From contig NZ_NOXU01000031.1 of the NCBI RefSeq assembly GCF_002251795.1, forward strand, positions 186,001 to 250,000: a stretch of 64,000 nt of DNA. Direction: 5' to 3'. The DNA is from Niveispirillum lacus. Lineage in GTDB: Bacteria; Pseudomonadota; Alphaproteobacteria; Azospirillales; Azospirillaceae. The translations under genes and the position numbers were made by a program. The notes beneath the pieces were generated by a model. That model searched no databases. It saw only the letters and a program-made list of their open reading frames with translations, and was not told the DNA's origin. Below are positions 1 through 8,335 of this stretch, piece by piece. Every line of letters starts with the position of its first letter. Position 1 is the first letter of the stretch.

Positions 1-203
1 CACGGCTTGCGGCGGAAATCAACCGCACGGTGGAGAACATTGGCGCCCGTCGGCTGCACACTGTCATGGAACGGCTGTTGGAAGAGATCAGTTTCGCGGC
101 GACCGAGAAAAGCGGCGAGGTGATCACGGTAGATGCCGATTACGTGAAGCGGCAACTTGACGGCCTGTCGCAGAACATGGACTTGTCGAAGTTCATTCTT
201 TGA
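1..203 (+). CDS. hslU: HslU, ATPase subunit of the HslUV protease (3' end only)
   Basis: The window opens inside this gene; the frame starts at base 3 and ends with TGA at 201-203. The visible 66 residues match the HslU C-terminal domain, including [19 protein letters not shown], the segment [14 protein letters not shown] and the end DLSKFIL. HslU is a cytoplasmic AAA+ unfoldase whose C-terminal tail docks into and activates the HslV peptidase. The nucleotide-binding part lies outside the window, and hslV is expected upstream. A small hairpin (TGCTGT/ACAGCA) follows the stop but has no T-run. Confidence 0.93.
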   Translation, partial: RLAAEINRTVENIGARRLHTVMERLLEEISFAATEKSGEVITVDADYVKRQLDGLSQNMDLSKFIL

Positions 204-306
204 TGGCTTGCTGTCTTGACAGCAGGCGCCGGCGTGCGACCGTGCCCGTCAAGACAGCCTCCTCAAGGTCCGATCCAAGGTCGGTGTGGCTCCACGCAGC
301 CCGACC

Positions 307-1911
307 CTACACTTTGCGTGCATGGATATCAGCGATGATCTCCCGCGCGGCATTGTGGCCGGGTGCGCCGGTGACGCCACCACCGGGATGGGTGCCCGAC
401 CCGCACTGGTATAGAGCCTTGATCGGCGTGCGGTAATCGGCATGGCCCAGCATGGGGCGGGCAGAGAAAATCTGGTTAAGGTCAAGGGCACCGTGGAAGA
501 TATCGCCGCCGACCAGGCCAAAGGTGCGCTCCAGGTCAAGCGGGCTGTTGATCTGCCGGCCGATCACCGCTGCCTTGAAGTTGGGGGCATAACGGGTAAC
601 GGTCTCGATCATCAGATCGGCCACTTCCTCTCGATGGTCATCCCATGATCGCCCGTCAGGCAGGTCCGGGGCCACATGCTGACAAAACAGGCTCGCCACA
701 TGTTGGCCCTTGGGCGCCAAGCTGTCATCCAGGGTGGAAGGGATCAGCACCTCCACAATTGGCCGCTGTGACCAGCCATCGCGCCGGGCATCCATGTAGG
801 CGCGGTCCATGTAGTCCAGGCCAGGTGCGATGATGATGCCCGCCGTGTGGTGGGGGGCGCGTGCCTTGCCAGGTAGGGCGGTGAAGTCGGGTAACTCCGA
901 AAGAGCCACATTCATCCGGAAGGTCCCAGACCCGCAGCGCCAGTTGGTGATGCGGCGATGGAACTCCGCCGGCTGGTCATTCGCTGACACCAGTTGCCCG
1001 AACAGCAGCCGTGGGTTCAGGTTGGAGACCACCAGCCGGGCGCGCACAGCCTCACCTTTGTCCGTCACCACGCCAGTGGCCCGGCCCTTTTCGACAATCA
1101 CTTCATTCACGGCGGCGTCGGTGATGATCTCGACCCCTGCCGCCGTGGCAGCCTTTGCCATGGCCTGGGTGATGGCGCCCATGCCGCCGATGGCATGACC
1201 CCAAGCCCCTTTTTTACCATTCACCTCGCCGAAAACATGGTGCAACAGCACATAGGCGGAGCCCGGTGTATAGGGGCTGGCAAAATTGCCGACGATGCTG
1301 TCAAAGCCGAAGGCGGCCTTGATGGGCATGCTGTCAAACCATCGGTCCAGATAATGGCCCGCCGACATGGCGAACAGGTCCAGCAACTCCCGCTGCAGGT
1401 CGATATCCAGCCGGTTCAACCGTCCGCCGACCTTGGCCAGTTTCAGCATTTCCGGTAAGGCCGCGAAGACGCCGCCCTGCACCAGATTGGGCGGGGTCTG
1501 CAGGACCATGTCGCGCAACACATCGGCAATAGCGCCCGTCACCCGGTCGTAATCATCCAGCCGGTCGGCATCGCGGGTGGAAAACCGGGCCACTTCCCGC
1601 TTTGTCAGGCCGTTGCCACCGGTTTGCAGGCAGCTACCGTCGTCAAATGGCAGGAAATTCGACACTTCCCGTTCCACAACCCGCAGCCCGTGCGCCGTCA
1701 ACCCCATATCAGCGATGACCTTCGGGTTCAGCAGCGAGACGGTGTAGGAGGCGACCGAATTGCGAAAGCCGGGATGGAATTCCTCGGTCACAGCAGCACC
1801 ACCCACCACATGCCGGCGCTCCAGCACCGTCACCTTCAGGCCGGCCTGGGCCAAATAAAAGGCGCAGACCAATCCGTTATGGCCGCCACCGATGATTACG
1901 ACATCGCGCAT
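307..1911 (-). CDS. FAD-dependent oxidoreductase, phytoene desaturase / PYROXD2-like
   Basis: This protein of about 534 residues has an N-terminal dinucleotide-binding fold (VVIIGGGHNG, Gly-rich loop at residues 8-13) followed by the ERRHVVGGAAVTEEFHPGF segment typical of the phytoene desaturase/PYROXD2 family. The C-terminal FAD contact GGGVTGAPGHNAAREI is also present. I chose the ATG at 1911 because AGGAGG sits nine bases upstream and the protein then starts just before the FAD fold; an in-frame start at 1944 would add 11 residues. The ATG overlaps the stop of the upstream Rieske gene as ATGA, so the two are translationally coupled. The family suggests a flavin-linked desaturation or oxidation, but the substrate cannot be read from the sequence. 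Confidence 0.85.
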   Translation of the reverse strand: MRDVVIIGGGHNGLVCAFYLAQAGLKVTVLERRHVVGGAAVTEEFHPGFRNSVASYTVSLLNPKVIADMGLTAHGLRVVEREVSNFLPFDDGSCLQTGGNGLTKREVARFSTRDADRLDDYDRVTGAIADVLRDMVLQTPPNLVQGGVFAALPEMLKLAKVGGRLNRLDIDLQRELLDLFAMSAGHYLDRWFDSMPIKAAFGFDSIVGNFASPYTPGSAYVLLHHVFGEVNGKKGAWGHAIGGMGAITQAMAKAATAAGVEIITDAAVNEVIVEKGRATGVVTDKGEAVRARLVVSNLNPRLLFGQLVSANDQPAEFHRRITNWRCGSGTFRMNVALSELPDFTALPGKARAPHHTAGIIIAPGLDYMDRAYMDARRDGWSQRPIVEVLIPSTLDDSLAPKGQHVASLFCQHVAPDLPDGRSWDDHREEVADLMIETVTRYAPNFKAAVIGRQINSPLDLERTFGLVGGDIFHGALDLNQIFSARPMLGHADYRTPIKALYQCGSGTHPGGGVTGAPGHNAAREIIADIHARKV

Positions 1912-3086
1912 CAACCCTGTCCTCCTGAATGTCTTCCGCTCCATCCCGGTGGCGGCGCCTGGGGAAGCCTGCTTTCGGGGATCAATGACCGCATGCGTCG
2001 GGCGAAGGATCGCAGGCTGACCTCATTGCGACCCAGCGGGCCTGTGACATAGGCGCGGCTGCCCATACCCTGCTGTACCCGTTCGATCAGTTCCTTGTCC
2101 TCCAGGCTGACCTGACGGTTGATGCGCCAATTGGCATAACGAACGGCCCGCATTTCCCGCCTGTCATCGGCATGCACATAGGCGATTTCCCGGATCACAC
2201 AGTCGGTAGGGGAGACCGGTATCCATTGCATAAAATCGATCTGGTCGGGATAGATGTCGAAGGCCTGGTTGGGCCAGAGCTTGAAATAGGTCCACAGGCG
2301 CTGCCGCTCCGTCGGCAGGTGTGGAACCGACGGCAGATAGGTCTGATAGAAACGTTCCGACCGGTTCTTGGAGGGGAGATCGACCAGATGGCCCCACATC
2401 TTGTCCACCCATTCCTGCGCCTCCAGCCCGTATCCCTGGCCGAACAGCCTGGTCAGACCCGGATGGGCGACGTTGATATGCAGACTATCGGAATAGTTGT
2501 CGCCGACATTCTTCCAATTGACCGCGCGCGGTCGCAGGGTGACACGGCCCAGGGGCTGTAAAGCCTCCATCCGATAGGGTCCGATTTCGTGGCTGTAGGG
2601 TGCCATCATGGTCGCCACTGACGGACCACCATGATCTTCCAGACGGATGAAGATGAAGCCCTGCCACACTTCATGCTGCACCGGCCGGAGCGGATAATCC
2701 TCAAGCTGGAAGTCAGGAAATTCGCGGCGGTGAGGCACCCCGGTCAACCGGCCGATGCTATCATAAGTCCAGGCATGGTAGGGGCAGGTGATGCGCCGGC
2801 CGCACTGACCCGCCGGTCCGTCTAGCAACCGGGCAGCGCGGTGGCGGCAGAAATTGTGGAACGCCCGGACCTGTCCATCTTCCCCTCGCAGGACGATGAC
2901 GCTTTCGCCAAGGAAGTCGAGGCTGTGATAATCGCCCGTATGCGGAATGTCATTCAGATGGCAGACAATCTGCCAGCTACGACGGAAAATTACCTCCCGC
3001 TCCACGGCCAGGAAATCGGCGTCACGGTAAATCCAGCCTGGCAGGCTGAGGTCATCCTGCGCGATGGGTGGGGCTTCACCTTGCAT
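1911..3086 (-). CDS. Rieske-type aromatic-ring-hydroxylating / N-demethylating oxygenase, alpha subunit
   Basis: The 391-residue protein has a Rieske [2Fe-2S] domain with C80-x-H82 and C101-P-Y-H104. The catalytic mononuclear iron region is NWKNVGDNYSDSLHINVAHP, where H203 and H208 are the likely ligands and D200 the likely bridge to the Rieske centre. Family members hydroxylate aromatic rings or oxidatively demethylate quaternary amines (carnitine, betaine and stachydrine types). No ferredoxin or reductase component is encoded nearby, so electrons must come from elsewhere or from the coupled FAD protein. An SD-like AAGGGAG precedes the ATG. The gene is divergent from a TetR gene that probably controls it. 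Confidence 0.87.
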   Translation of the reverse strand: MQGEAPPIAQDDLSLPGWIYRDADFLAVEREVIFRRSWQIVCHLNDIPHTGDYHSLDFLGESVIVLRGEDGQVRAFHNFCRHRAARLLDGPAGQCGRRITCPYHAWTYDSIGRLTGVPHRREFPDFQLEDYPLRPVQHEVWQGFIFIRLEDHGGPSVATMMAPYSHEIGPYRMEALQPLGRVTLRPRAVNWKNVGDNYSDSLHINVAHPGLTRLFGQGYGLEAQEWVDKMWGHLVDLPSKNRSERFYQTYLPSVPHLPTERQRLWTYFKLWPNQAFDIYPDQIDFMQWIPVSPTDCVIREIAYVHADDRREMRAVRYANWRINRQVSLEDKELIERVQQGMGSRAYVTGPLGRNEVSLRSFARRMRSLIPESRLPQAPPPGWSGRHSGGQG

Positions 3087-3110
3087 CGGATCTGACTCCC
3101 TTCATGCTTA

Positions 3111-3126
3111 TTGAACATTCGTGCAA
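3111..3126. promoter_or_regulatory. Candidate TetR operator between the Rieske operon and tetR
   Basis: The imperfect palindrome TTGAACATTCGTGCAA (pattern TTGnACnnnnGTnCAA) lies in the divergent intergenic region, 25 bases upstream of the Rieske start codon. Its shape resembles BetI-type TetR sites. Assignment to the adjacent regulator is inference from position and shape only. Confidence 0.35.
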
Positions 3127-3165
3127 GAGCGCTGATGCTCTGTCAATGACAAGAAGCAGCCCAGC

Positions 3166-3195
3166 TTGACAGGCTTTGTAGACGACAGGTTGTAA
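3166..3195 (+). promoter_or_regulatory. Candidate sigma70-type promoter for the TetR gene
   Basis: A perfect -35 box, TTGACA at 3166-3171, is followed after 18 bases by TTGTAA at 3190-3195. It lies about 45 bases upstream of the tetR start codon, which has a perfect AAGGAGG Shine-Dalgarno at 3226-3232. Confidence 0.4.
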
Positions 3196-3238
3196 AACTG
3201 CATGATAAACAGGTCCCCCGAGGAGAAGGAGGATAGGC

Positions 3239-3883
3239 ATGGTCGCCCGCGTTCCGAAATTTTCGCGCATCCAGCCAGAAATGCGGCGAGAGGAACTGGT
3301 GGATGCGACATTGCGCTGTCTGGCACAGCATGGTCATGCCGGTGTTTCGGTCCGCAAGATCGCCGCCGCCGCCGGGGTCTCTATCGGTCTGATCAACCAT
3401 TATTATCCGAGCGTCGACCAGTTGATCAGCCATGCCTATGAGAAACTGTCGGGAGGTATCGCGGCCCATTTGATGGAAGTGTCGGCGGGCGGTGCCACTC
3501 CCCGCGAGAGCCTGTCGCTGTTCATCCGCGAAAGTTTCGGCCCTGGTATCTTCGATCCACCCATGCTGGGCGTGTGGGTCGTGTTCTGGAGCATGGTGCG
3601 TCATTCTGCCGATATGCAGGCGGTACAGCAGCGCACCTATGCCCAGTACCGTCAGGTGCTCGAACGGTATCTGGGTGATCTGGCCGGGGACAGCGGGCTG
3701 CCGCCGGTGAACATCCAGGCTGCCGCCACGGCCCTGAATGCTCTGTTGGACGGGCTGTGGCTGACTTGGTGCCTGAATCCAAAAGATTTCAGCGTGGAGG
3801 AGGGCATTGCCATGTGCGAAGGCTGGGTGGATGCCTTTGCCGCCGGGGCCTTTGCGGCCCGGCTCAACATTCCGGGACGTTGA
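3239..3883 (+). CDS. TetR/AcrR family regulator, BetI-like
   Basis: The 214-residue protein has an N-terminal helix-turn-helix at about residues 36-57 (VSVRKIAAAAGVSIGLINHYY), close in pattern to BetI, the repressor of choline/betaine genes. The remainder is the variable ligand-binding domain. The start codon has a perfect AAGGAGG six bases upstream. It is transcribed divergently from the Rieske/FAD operon, the usual arrangement for a local repressor. Its 3' end overlaps the 3' end of the convergent sdaA by 20 bases. The BetI resemblance hints at a quaternary-amine-type ligand, but this is weak evidence. Confidence 0.87.
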   Translation: MVARVPKFSRIQPEMRREELVDATLRCLAQHGHAGVSVRKIAAAAGVSIGLINHYYPSVDQLISHAYEKLSGGIAAHLMEVSAGGATPRESLSLFIRESFGPGIFDPPMLGVWVVFWSMVRHSADMQAVQQRTYAQYRQVLERYLGDLAGDSGLPPVNIQAAATALNALLDGLWLTWCLNPKDFSVEEGIAMCEGWVDAFAAGAFAARLNIPGR

Positions 3884-5243
3884 CGGCGAGCCCGCCCAGC
3901 GAGGTTTCCTTATAGTGCTCGCTCATGTCTGCCCCGGTCCGTCGCATGGTTTCGATGACGCGGTCCAGTGACACATGATGCGACCCGTCCCCCATCATGG
4001 CCAAGCGTGAGGCATCCACCGCCTTGATGGCGCCCATAGCGTTGCGTTCGATACAGGGGATCTGAACAAGCCCACCGATTGGGTCGCAGGTCAGGCCCAG
4101 ATTGTGTTCCATGCCGATCTCGGCTGCATTCTCGATCTGGGCAGCGCTCCCCCCCAGGGCGGCGACAAGGGCGCCAGCGGCCATGGAGCAGGCCACACCT
4201 ACCTCTCCCTGACATCCTACTTCGGCAGCAGAGATGCTGGCATTGCGCTTGTACAGCCCGCCAATGGCGGCGGCCGTCAGCAGGAACCGGTGACGGCCCT
4301 CCCGCGTGCCGTTGCAAAACCGATCATAATAACGCAGCACCGCTGGCACAACGCCCGCAGCCCCGTTGGTGGGCGACGTGACGACCTTGCCTCCGGCCGC
4401 ATTCTCCTCATTGACGGCAAGCGCCCAGAGGTTGATCCAGTCCAGCACTGAGAGGGGGTCCGTCAGCATACGTTCTTGTCGGGCGACGAGGTCACGATGC
4501 AGGCGCCCGGCCCGCCGCTTCACCTTCAACCCGCCGGGCAGTACTCCATCCTGGCGGATACCGCGATTGATGCAGGACTCCATGGCATCCCAAATCGCAT
4601 CCAGGCCGGCGCGCACTTCGGCCTCCGTCCGAGTGGCGCATTCATTGGCCAGGATGATGTCGGGGATGGACAGGCCGGTGATGGCGGCGATGGCCAGCAG
4701 CCCATCGGCAGTTTCGTAGTAATGCGGGGGTGGGGTAGGGCCGCTGTCGCCGCCCTGGTTCAGCCGCGCCTCATCCTCATCCAGCACGAAGCCGCCGCCA
4801 ATCGAGTAATAGGTGCGGGCGGCGACCAGAGTGCCCTCAGCGTCGAAGGCCCGCAGCGTCATGCCGTTGGGGTGAAAGGGCAAGCGCTCCGATCCCCGCC
4901 ATTCGATATCATGGGCGGGATCGAATGCGATTTCCCGAATGCCGCCCAGAGGCAGGCGGTGATCGGTTGCGACGCTGGCAACCAGGGACTCTGCCGCGTC
5001 GGGATTGACGTCGGCGGGTTGATGTCCCGCCAGGCCAGTGATGACGGCGCTGTCGGTGGCATGGCCGCGCCCGGTCAGAGCCAGCGAGGCGTACAGCGTA
5101 ATGGTCACACGGTCGGTATGCGCCAGCCACCCGGTTTCGCCCAGTCGGGCGGCGAAGCGGAAGGCGGCTGTCATCGGTCCCATCGTGTGGGAACTGCTGG
5201 GTCCGACACCGATCTTGAACAGGTCGAAAACGCTGATGGTCAT
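3864..5243 (-). CDS. sdaA: L-serine ammonia-lyase (serine deaminase), single-chain Fe-S type
   Basis: This 459-residue enzyme converts L-serine to pyruvate and ammonia. It begins with SVFDLFKIGVGPSSSHTMGP, the hallmark of the N-terminal beta domain. The alpha domain contains SPTNGAAGVVPAVL and the cysteines expected to hold the 4Fe-4S cluster (VGCQGEVGVAC and LGLTCDPIGGLVQIPC). I placed the start at the ATG at 5243 because the conserved N-terminus begins there; the open frame runs 44 codons further upstream but that stretch is leader RNA. A tandem glycine riboswitch sits 44-237 bases upstream, so expression should respond to glycine. That is reasonable physiology, since glycine is converted to serine by GlyA and serine to pyruvate here. 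Confidence 0.95.
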   Translation of the reverse strand: MTISVFDLFKIGVGPSSSHTMGPMTAAFRFAARLGETGWLAHTDRVTITLYASLALTGRGHATDSAVITGLAGHQPADVNPDAAESLVASVATDHRLPLGGIREIAFDPAHDIEWRGSERLPFHPNGMTLRAFDAEGTLVAARTYYSIGGGFVLDEDEARLNQGGDSGPTPPPHYYETADGLLAIAAITGLSIPDIILANECATRTEAEVRAGLDAIWDAMESCINRGIRQDGVLPGGLKVKRRAGRLHRDLVARQERMLTDPLSVLDWINLWALAVNEENAAGGKVVTSPTNGAAGVVPAVLRYYDRFCNGTREGRHRFLLTAAAIGGLYKRNASISAAEVGCQGEVGVACSMAAGALVAALGGSAAQIENAAEIGMEHNLGLTCDPIGGLVQIPCIERNAMGAIKAVDASRLAMMGDGSHHVSLDRVIETMRRTGADMSEHYKETSLGGLAVNVPEC

Positions 5244-5286
5244 GGTATTCCTCGCCCGCCCGGTGAGGGGCAGGGGTCCATGCCCC

Positions 5287-5480
5287 ATCCGTATTCTTGC
5301 CTGAGAGCTTCGCCACCGCACACCCTGTGCAGATGGTTTTCTCCTCCGGCGGGGCGGGTGCCGGGGACCGGTCACACGCCCACTCTTCGGATATCGTCAG
5401 CCCCATGCGGTTCGGGTGCCTGAGAGATTCCGGGGCGGTTGCTCCTTCGGCGGCGGCCTTGTGCCGCGCTCTCCCGCATG
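5287..5480 (-). promoter_or_regulatory. Tandem glycine riboswitch upstream of sdaA
   Basis: Reading the minus strand, aptamer 1 (about 5480-5404) has a P1 of ATGCGG/CCGCAT, GGAGAGC, the core GCCGAAGGAGCAA and CTCTCAGGCA. Aptamer 2 (about 5392-5287) has a P1 of ATCCG/CGGAT, AGAGTGGGC, CGCCGGAGGAGAAAACC and again CTCTCAGGCA. The two are joined by a linker of about 11 bases, the normal tandem architecture. Between aptamer 2 and the start codon is a possible hairpin (GGGGCA/TGCCCC) but no T-run, so control may be at translation rather than by termination. Confidence 0.93.
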
Positions 5481-5484
5481 GGTG

Positions 5485-5970
5485 TTGTGTGATCTGGCCC
5501 GAAGCAGGCGTGCCGGTCAAGCCTGTTACCGGTCCCGGCCCAATGATCCGTACTGACCATCGGACCAGGGTCACCATCCGGTGACGCGCGGAACAACCAG
5601 GGCCAGGATCATGCCGCGCATGCTCATGCGGTTCGCGTCTCCCTGGCTTTGCGGGCTCGCTTCCAGAACAGGTCCATAAAGCAGAGGGCGCTGGCAATGC
5701 TAGTGGCCACAGCAGCACGAGCGCGAACCGGATAGGTTGGAGTGTAGCTGCGTCTAAATTTTCTCTCCAATTGCATATCGGCCTGTGATATTGGTTGAAG
5801 AAGGAATCCATATGTAGTGGATATGTAATGAAAAGAACGGATCCGTTAAATAGGAATGGCCATTGCCATTATTTTCGAAATAGTCCTTTAAAAATAGGGG
5901 GCGCGTTTGATGTATTATTTAATGTTTAGCTTTGTAGAATAAACATTCCTGGAAAACCAGAGGAATGCCG
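5485..5970. other. Gene-free stretch with a sharp shift to AT-rich DNA
   Basis: I see no convincing gene here. The first half has the normal GC-rich composition and includes a 9-base inverted repeat (CGGTTCGCG at 5629-5637, CGCGAACCG at 5722-5730). From about 5740 the DNA becomes strongly AT-rich and stays so into the next operon. The promoter of that operon should lie here, but I cannot identify a clear one. An AGAGGA Shine-Dalgarno at 5959-5964 leads into the next gene. Confidence 0.6.
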
Positions 5971-6471
5971 ATGAAATTTTTATGGCTTTCGCTGTTTGTA
6001 TTTATTGGTGGGGTGGCGATCTTTGGGAATGCTTCGGCAGAAGAATTGCCACCTTCAACAGATGATCAATTTCCATCATTGATGTCGGATCGGTTGTTTG
6101 AGAGCGTAGAGCGGAGCACAAAAAAGTTATTCATTGAAAAAAATGGCGAGGAAGAGTATATTCTTATCGAATTTTCGAATGATGATAAGAAAATCCTCAT
6201 TGAGCGAGAAGTTGTAATTAGTGTGTTACAGTCCTGTCGTTTCTCAGACGACAAGCGGATGGCAGAACGTGCACGTCAACAAGCATCCTCTGCAGGATGG
6301 ACTCAGCGGCAGCTTAGTTACTTCCAATCTTTGCAAACGGCCTTTGGAAAGGTCTCTTGGGGCTTGCGGGTGTTAATGCCGTGTAAGGAAAAAATGAGAG
6401 TGCCCTTCAAAAATAGATATGACAGCTTAAATAGCCAAATCATGAGCATTGGCAGAGGGCACGTGCAGTGA
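5971..6471 (+). CDS. Unrecognised secreted protein, first gene of a MacAB-like operon
   Basis: I do not recognise this protein of about 166 residues. It has a clear signal peptide (MKFLWLSLFVFIGGVAIFG, cleavage likely after NASA), then a charged region rich in Lys and Glu, and two cysteines far apart (in VLQSCRF and LMPCKEK) that could form a disulfide. I chose the second ATG (5971) because AGAGGA is six bases upstream; the first ATG (5965) directly abuts it. The gene is far more AT-rich than the rest of the window, a sign of recent transfer. It overlaps the adaptor gene by GTGA, so it is probably co-translated with the exporter as an accessory or cargo protein; that role is inference. Confidence 0.7.
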   Translation: MKFLWLSLFVFIGGVAIFGNASAEELPPSTDDQFPSLMSDRLFESVERSTKKLFIEKNGEEEYILIEFSNDDKKILIEREVVISVLQSCRFSDDKRMAERARQQASSAGWTQRQLSYFQSLQTAFGKVSWGLRVLMPCKEKMRVPFKNRYDSLNSQIMSIGRGHVQ

Positions 6472-7652
6472 CCGAGGCAACATCAAAGTCTAAGCGATTT
6501 TCGTTTGGAAGATCATTTTGGGTCAAAATTGGGATTTTTGCAACCAAACTAGTGATTATCTGTTTAGTTGTTGCCTATCTCGTAGGCAGTCGTACGGATG
6601 CTGATTATGAAACCGCATCTGTGACGCGCGATAAGTTGGCCTTGAGTGTTTCTGCACTCGGGGTGCTGGAGCCTACGTCGCGTGTAGAGGTGGGTGTTGA
6701 AGTATCCGGTCTGGTGCGGACGGTTCTGGTGGATGTCAATGATCCCGTAAAGGACGGACAGACCCTGGCCCGGCTGGATATAGAGCAGTTCGAAATCCAG
6801 CGGGAGCAAGCGGTCGCCAATCAGCTCATCGCCGAGGGGGAACTGGCTGACGCCGAGGCGTCATTGCGGGAGACAAAATCCCGCTACGACCGGATGGCAC
6901 AGCTGCGCCGCCAGGGCCATGTGGCGCAGCAGGACCTGGAGACTGTCAAGGCGGCTCTGGATAAGGCACAGGCCCGCGTAACATCGGCTGAGGGCCGTGT
7001 TCGCTTGGCCAAGGCGGCTATCCAATCTGAAAAGCTTCGGATTAACCGGGCGGCCATCCTGTCGCCGATTGATGGTTTCGTCCTGGAGCGGCGCGTGCAG
7101 CCCGGTCAGACCGTCACCTCGACTTTTCAGACACCCGTCCTGTTCGTTCTGGCCCGCGACCTGGCAGAGATGTATCTGCGGGCGGAAATCTCTGAAGCGG
7201 ATATTGGGCGCGTCGCCGTGGGACAGAAGGCGACCTTCAAGGTCGATTCACATCCTGACCGTGTGTTTGAGGCGACGATCTGGCGCGTCGTGAACTCGCC
7301 AAGCGGCCGCAGCAATCTGGTGACCTATGAAGCAACGCTGATGGTGAGCAATCATGATCTGGCCTTGCGGCCTGGCATGACAGCTTCTGTTGATATCGTC
7401 ACCGACACGCTTAACAACGTAGTGACAGTTCCCAATGAGGCCCTTGGGTTCAGGCCGCCGGGAAAGCAAGGTGAGGCCGTGGCGGCCGCCGCTCGCGGTC
7501 GAACGGCGCTGGTCTGGATACCTGTTGCAGATGGCGAGCCTGTTTCCCGGCCGGTTGTCCTCGGTCCCACGGATGGATTTCGGACCGCCATTCTTTCTGG
7601 TCTGACGCCGGAAGAAGTCCCCTCTGTCATTGTCGCCGCGAAGCGGCAATGA
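6468..7652 (+). CDS. Periplasmic adaptor (membrane fusion protein), MacA/HlyD-like
   Basis: The 394-residue adaptor has one N-terminal membrane anchor (about residues 16-39) and a lipoyl-like half motif around [21 protein letters not shown] long coiled-coil hairpin follows (about 105-190, rich in Ala, Glu, Lys and Arg), then the second lipoyl half ([19 protein letters not shown]) and beta-barrel domains ending with [12 protein letters not shown]. Such adaptors link an inner-membrane ABC transporter to a TolC-type outer-membrane channel. It starts with GTG overlapping the previous stop (GTGA), with GAGGG as Shine-Dalgarno, and ends by ATGA overlap with the ATPase gene. The 5' end is AT-rich and the rest drifts to normal composition. 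No outer-membrane channel gene is present locally. Confidence 0.9.
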   Translation: MTEATSKSKRFSFGRSFWVKIGIFATKLVIICLVVAYLVGSRTDADYETASVTRDKLALSVSALGVLEPTSRVEVGVEVSGLVRTVLVDVNDPVKDGQTLARLDIEQFEIQREQAVANQLIAEGELADAEASLRETKSRYDRMAQLRRQGHVAQQDLETVKAALDKAQARVTSAEGRVRLAKAAIQSEKLRINRAAILSPIDGFVLERRVQPGQTVTSTFQTPVLFVLARDLAEMYLRAEISEADIGRVAVGQKATFKVDSHPDRVFEATIWRVVNSPSGRSNLVTYEATLMVSNHDLALRPGMTASVDIVTDTLNNVVTVPNEALGFRPPGKQGEAVAAAARGRTALVWIPVADGEPVSRPVVLGPTDGFRTAILSGLTPEEVPSVIVAAKRQ

Positions 7653-8335
7653 CCATGGGCATCGCTTTTCGGCTCAATGCTGTAATACGCCAATATGGTG
7701 TCGGCGATGCCGCCGTTCGTGCCCTCAACGATGTGTCGTTGGAAATCAATCAGGGCGAGGTTGTTGCCCTTGTCGGCGCCAGCGGCTCTGGGAAGTCGAC
7801 AGCCCTCAATCTTCTGGGATGTCTTGACACCCCGACCAGCGGCAGTGTGGAGATCCTTGGTCAGTCCCTGACAGGGCTGAGGCCGGACAAGCTGGCGGCT
7901 GTCCGGCGGGACCATATCGGATTTGTCTTCCAGAGCTTTAGTTTGCTGCCGCGCGTGACGGCGCTGGAAAATGTGGCATTGCCCCTGGCCTATCGCGGGG
8001 TTGGCGCATCTGAGCGCCGGGAACGCGCCATGGCGGCACTGGCAGCGGTTGGGTTAGAACAACGTTATGGTCATACGCCATCACAGTTGTCCGGCGGACA
8101 GCAGCAACGGGTTGCGATCGCCCGCGCGCTGGTCACGCAGCCGCCCATTCTTCTGGCGGATGAACCCACGGGAAATCTCGACTCCGTGCGAAGCCAGGAA
8201 ATCGTGGAACTGTAATTCGGCATGGCCCAAGAGGCGGGGCGTACGCTTGTCATGGTGACGCATGACCCCGCCATTGCTGCCAGGGCGCCGCGCCGCATCC
8301 GGTTCGCTGATGGTCGGATCATCGAGGATCAATGA
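7649..8335 (+). pseudogene. MacB/LolD-type ABC ATPase interrupted by an in-frame TAA
   Basis: The reading frame begins with ATG overlapping the adaptor stop (ATGA) and encodes Walker [10 protein letters not shown] (43-51), the Q-loop, signature LSGGQ (147-151), Walker B ILLADEP and D-loop NLD (176-178). It then stops at TAA (8213-8215) after 188 residues. The same frame continues without a break to TGA at 8333-8335 and encodes EAGRTLVMVTHDPAIAARAP, the family's H-loop histidine and C-terminus. The full frame would be 228 codons and end in ATGA overlap with the permease, so the stop interrupts an otherwise intact gene. One C-to-T change (CAA to TAA) would explain it. The product as read lacks the switch histidine and should not hydrolyse ATP normally. 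Sequencing error or readthrough are the alternatives. Confidence 0.85.

Noticed and set aside
5629-5730. Nine-base inverted repeat CGGTTCGCG/CGCGAACCG in the stretch before the AT-rich operon.
   Set aside because: Too short and too widely separated to claim an element end; no direct repeats or transposase nearby.
4909-5811. Long 300-codon open frame on the minus strand across sdaA and its leader.
   Set aside because: It is a shadow of sdaA and the riboswitch in another frame; the product is low-complexity Arg/Pro/Ala with no domain.
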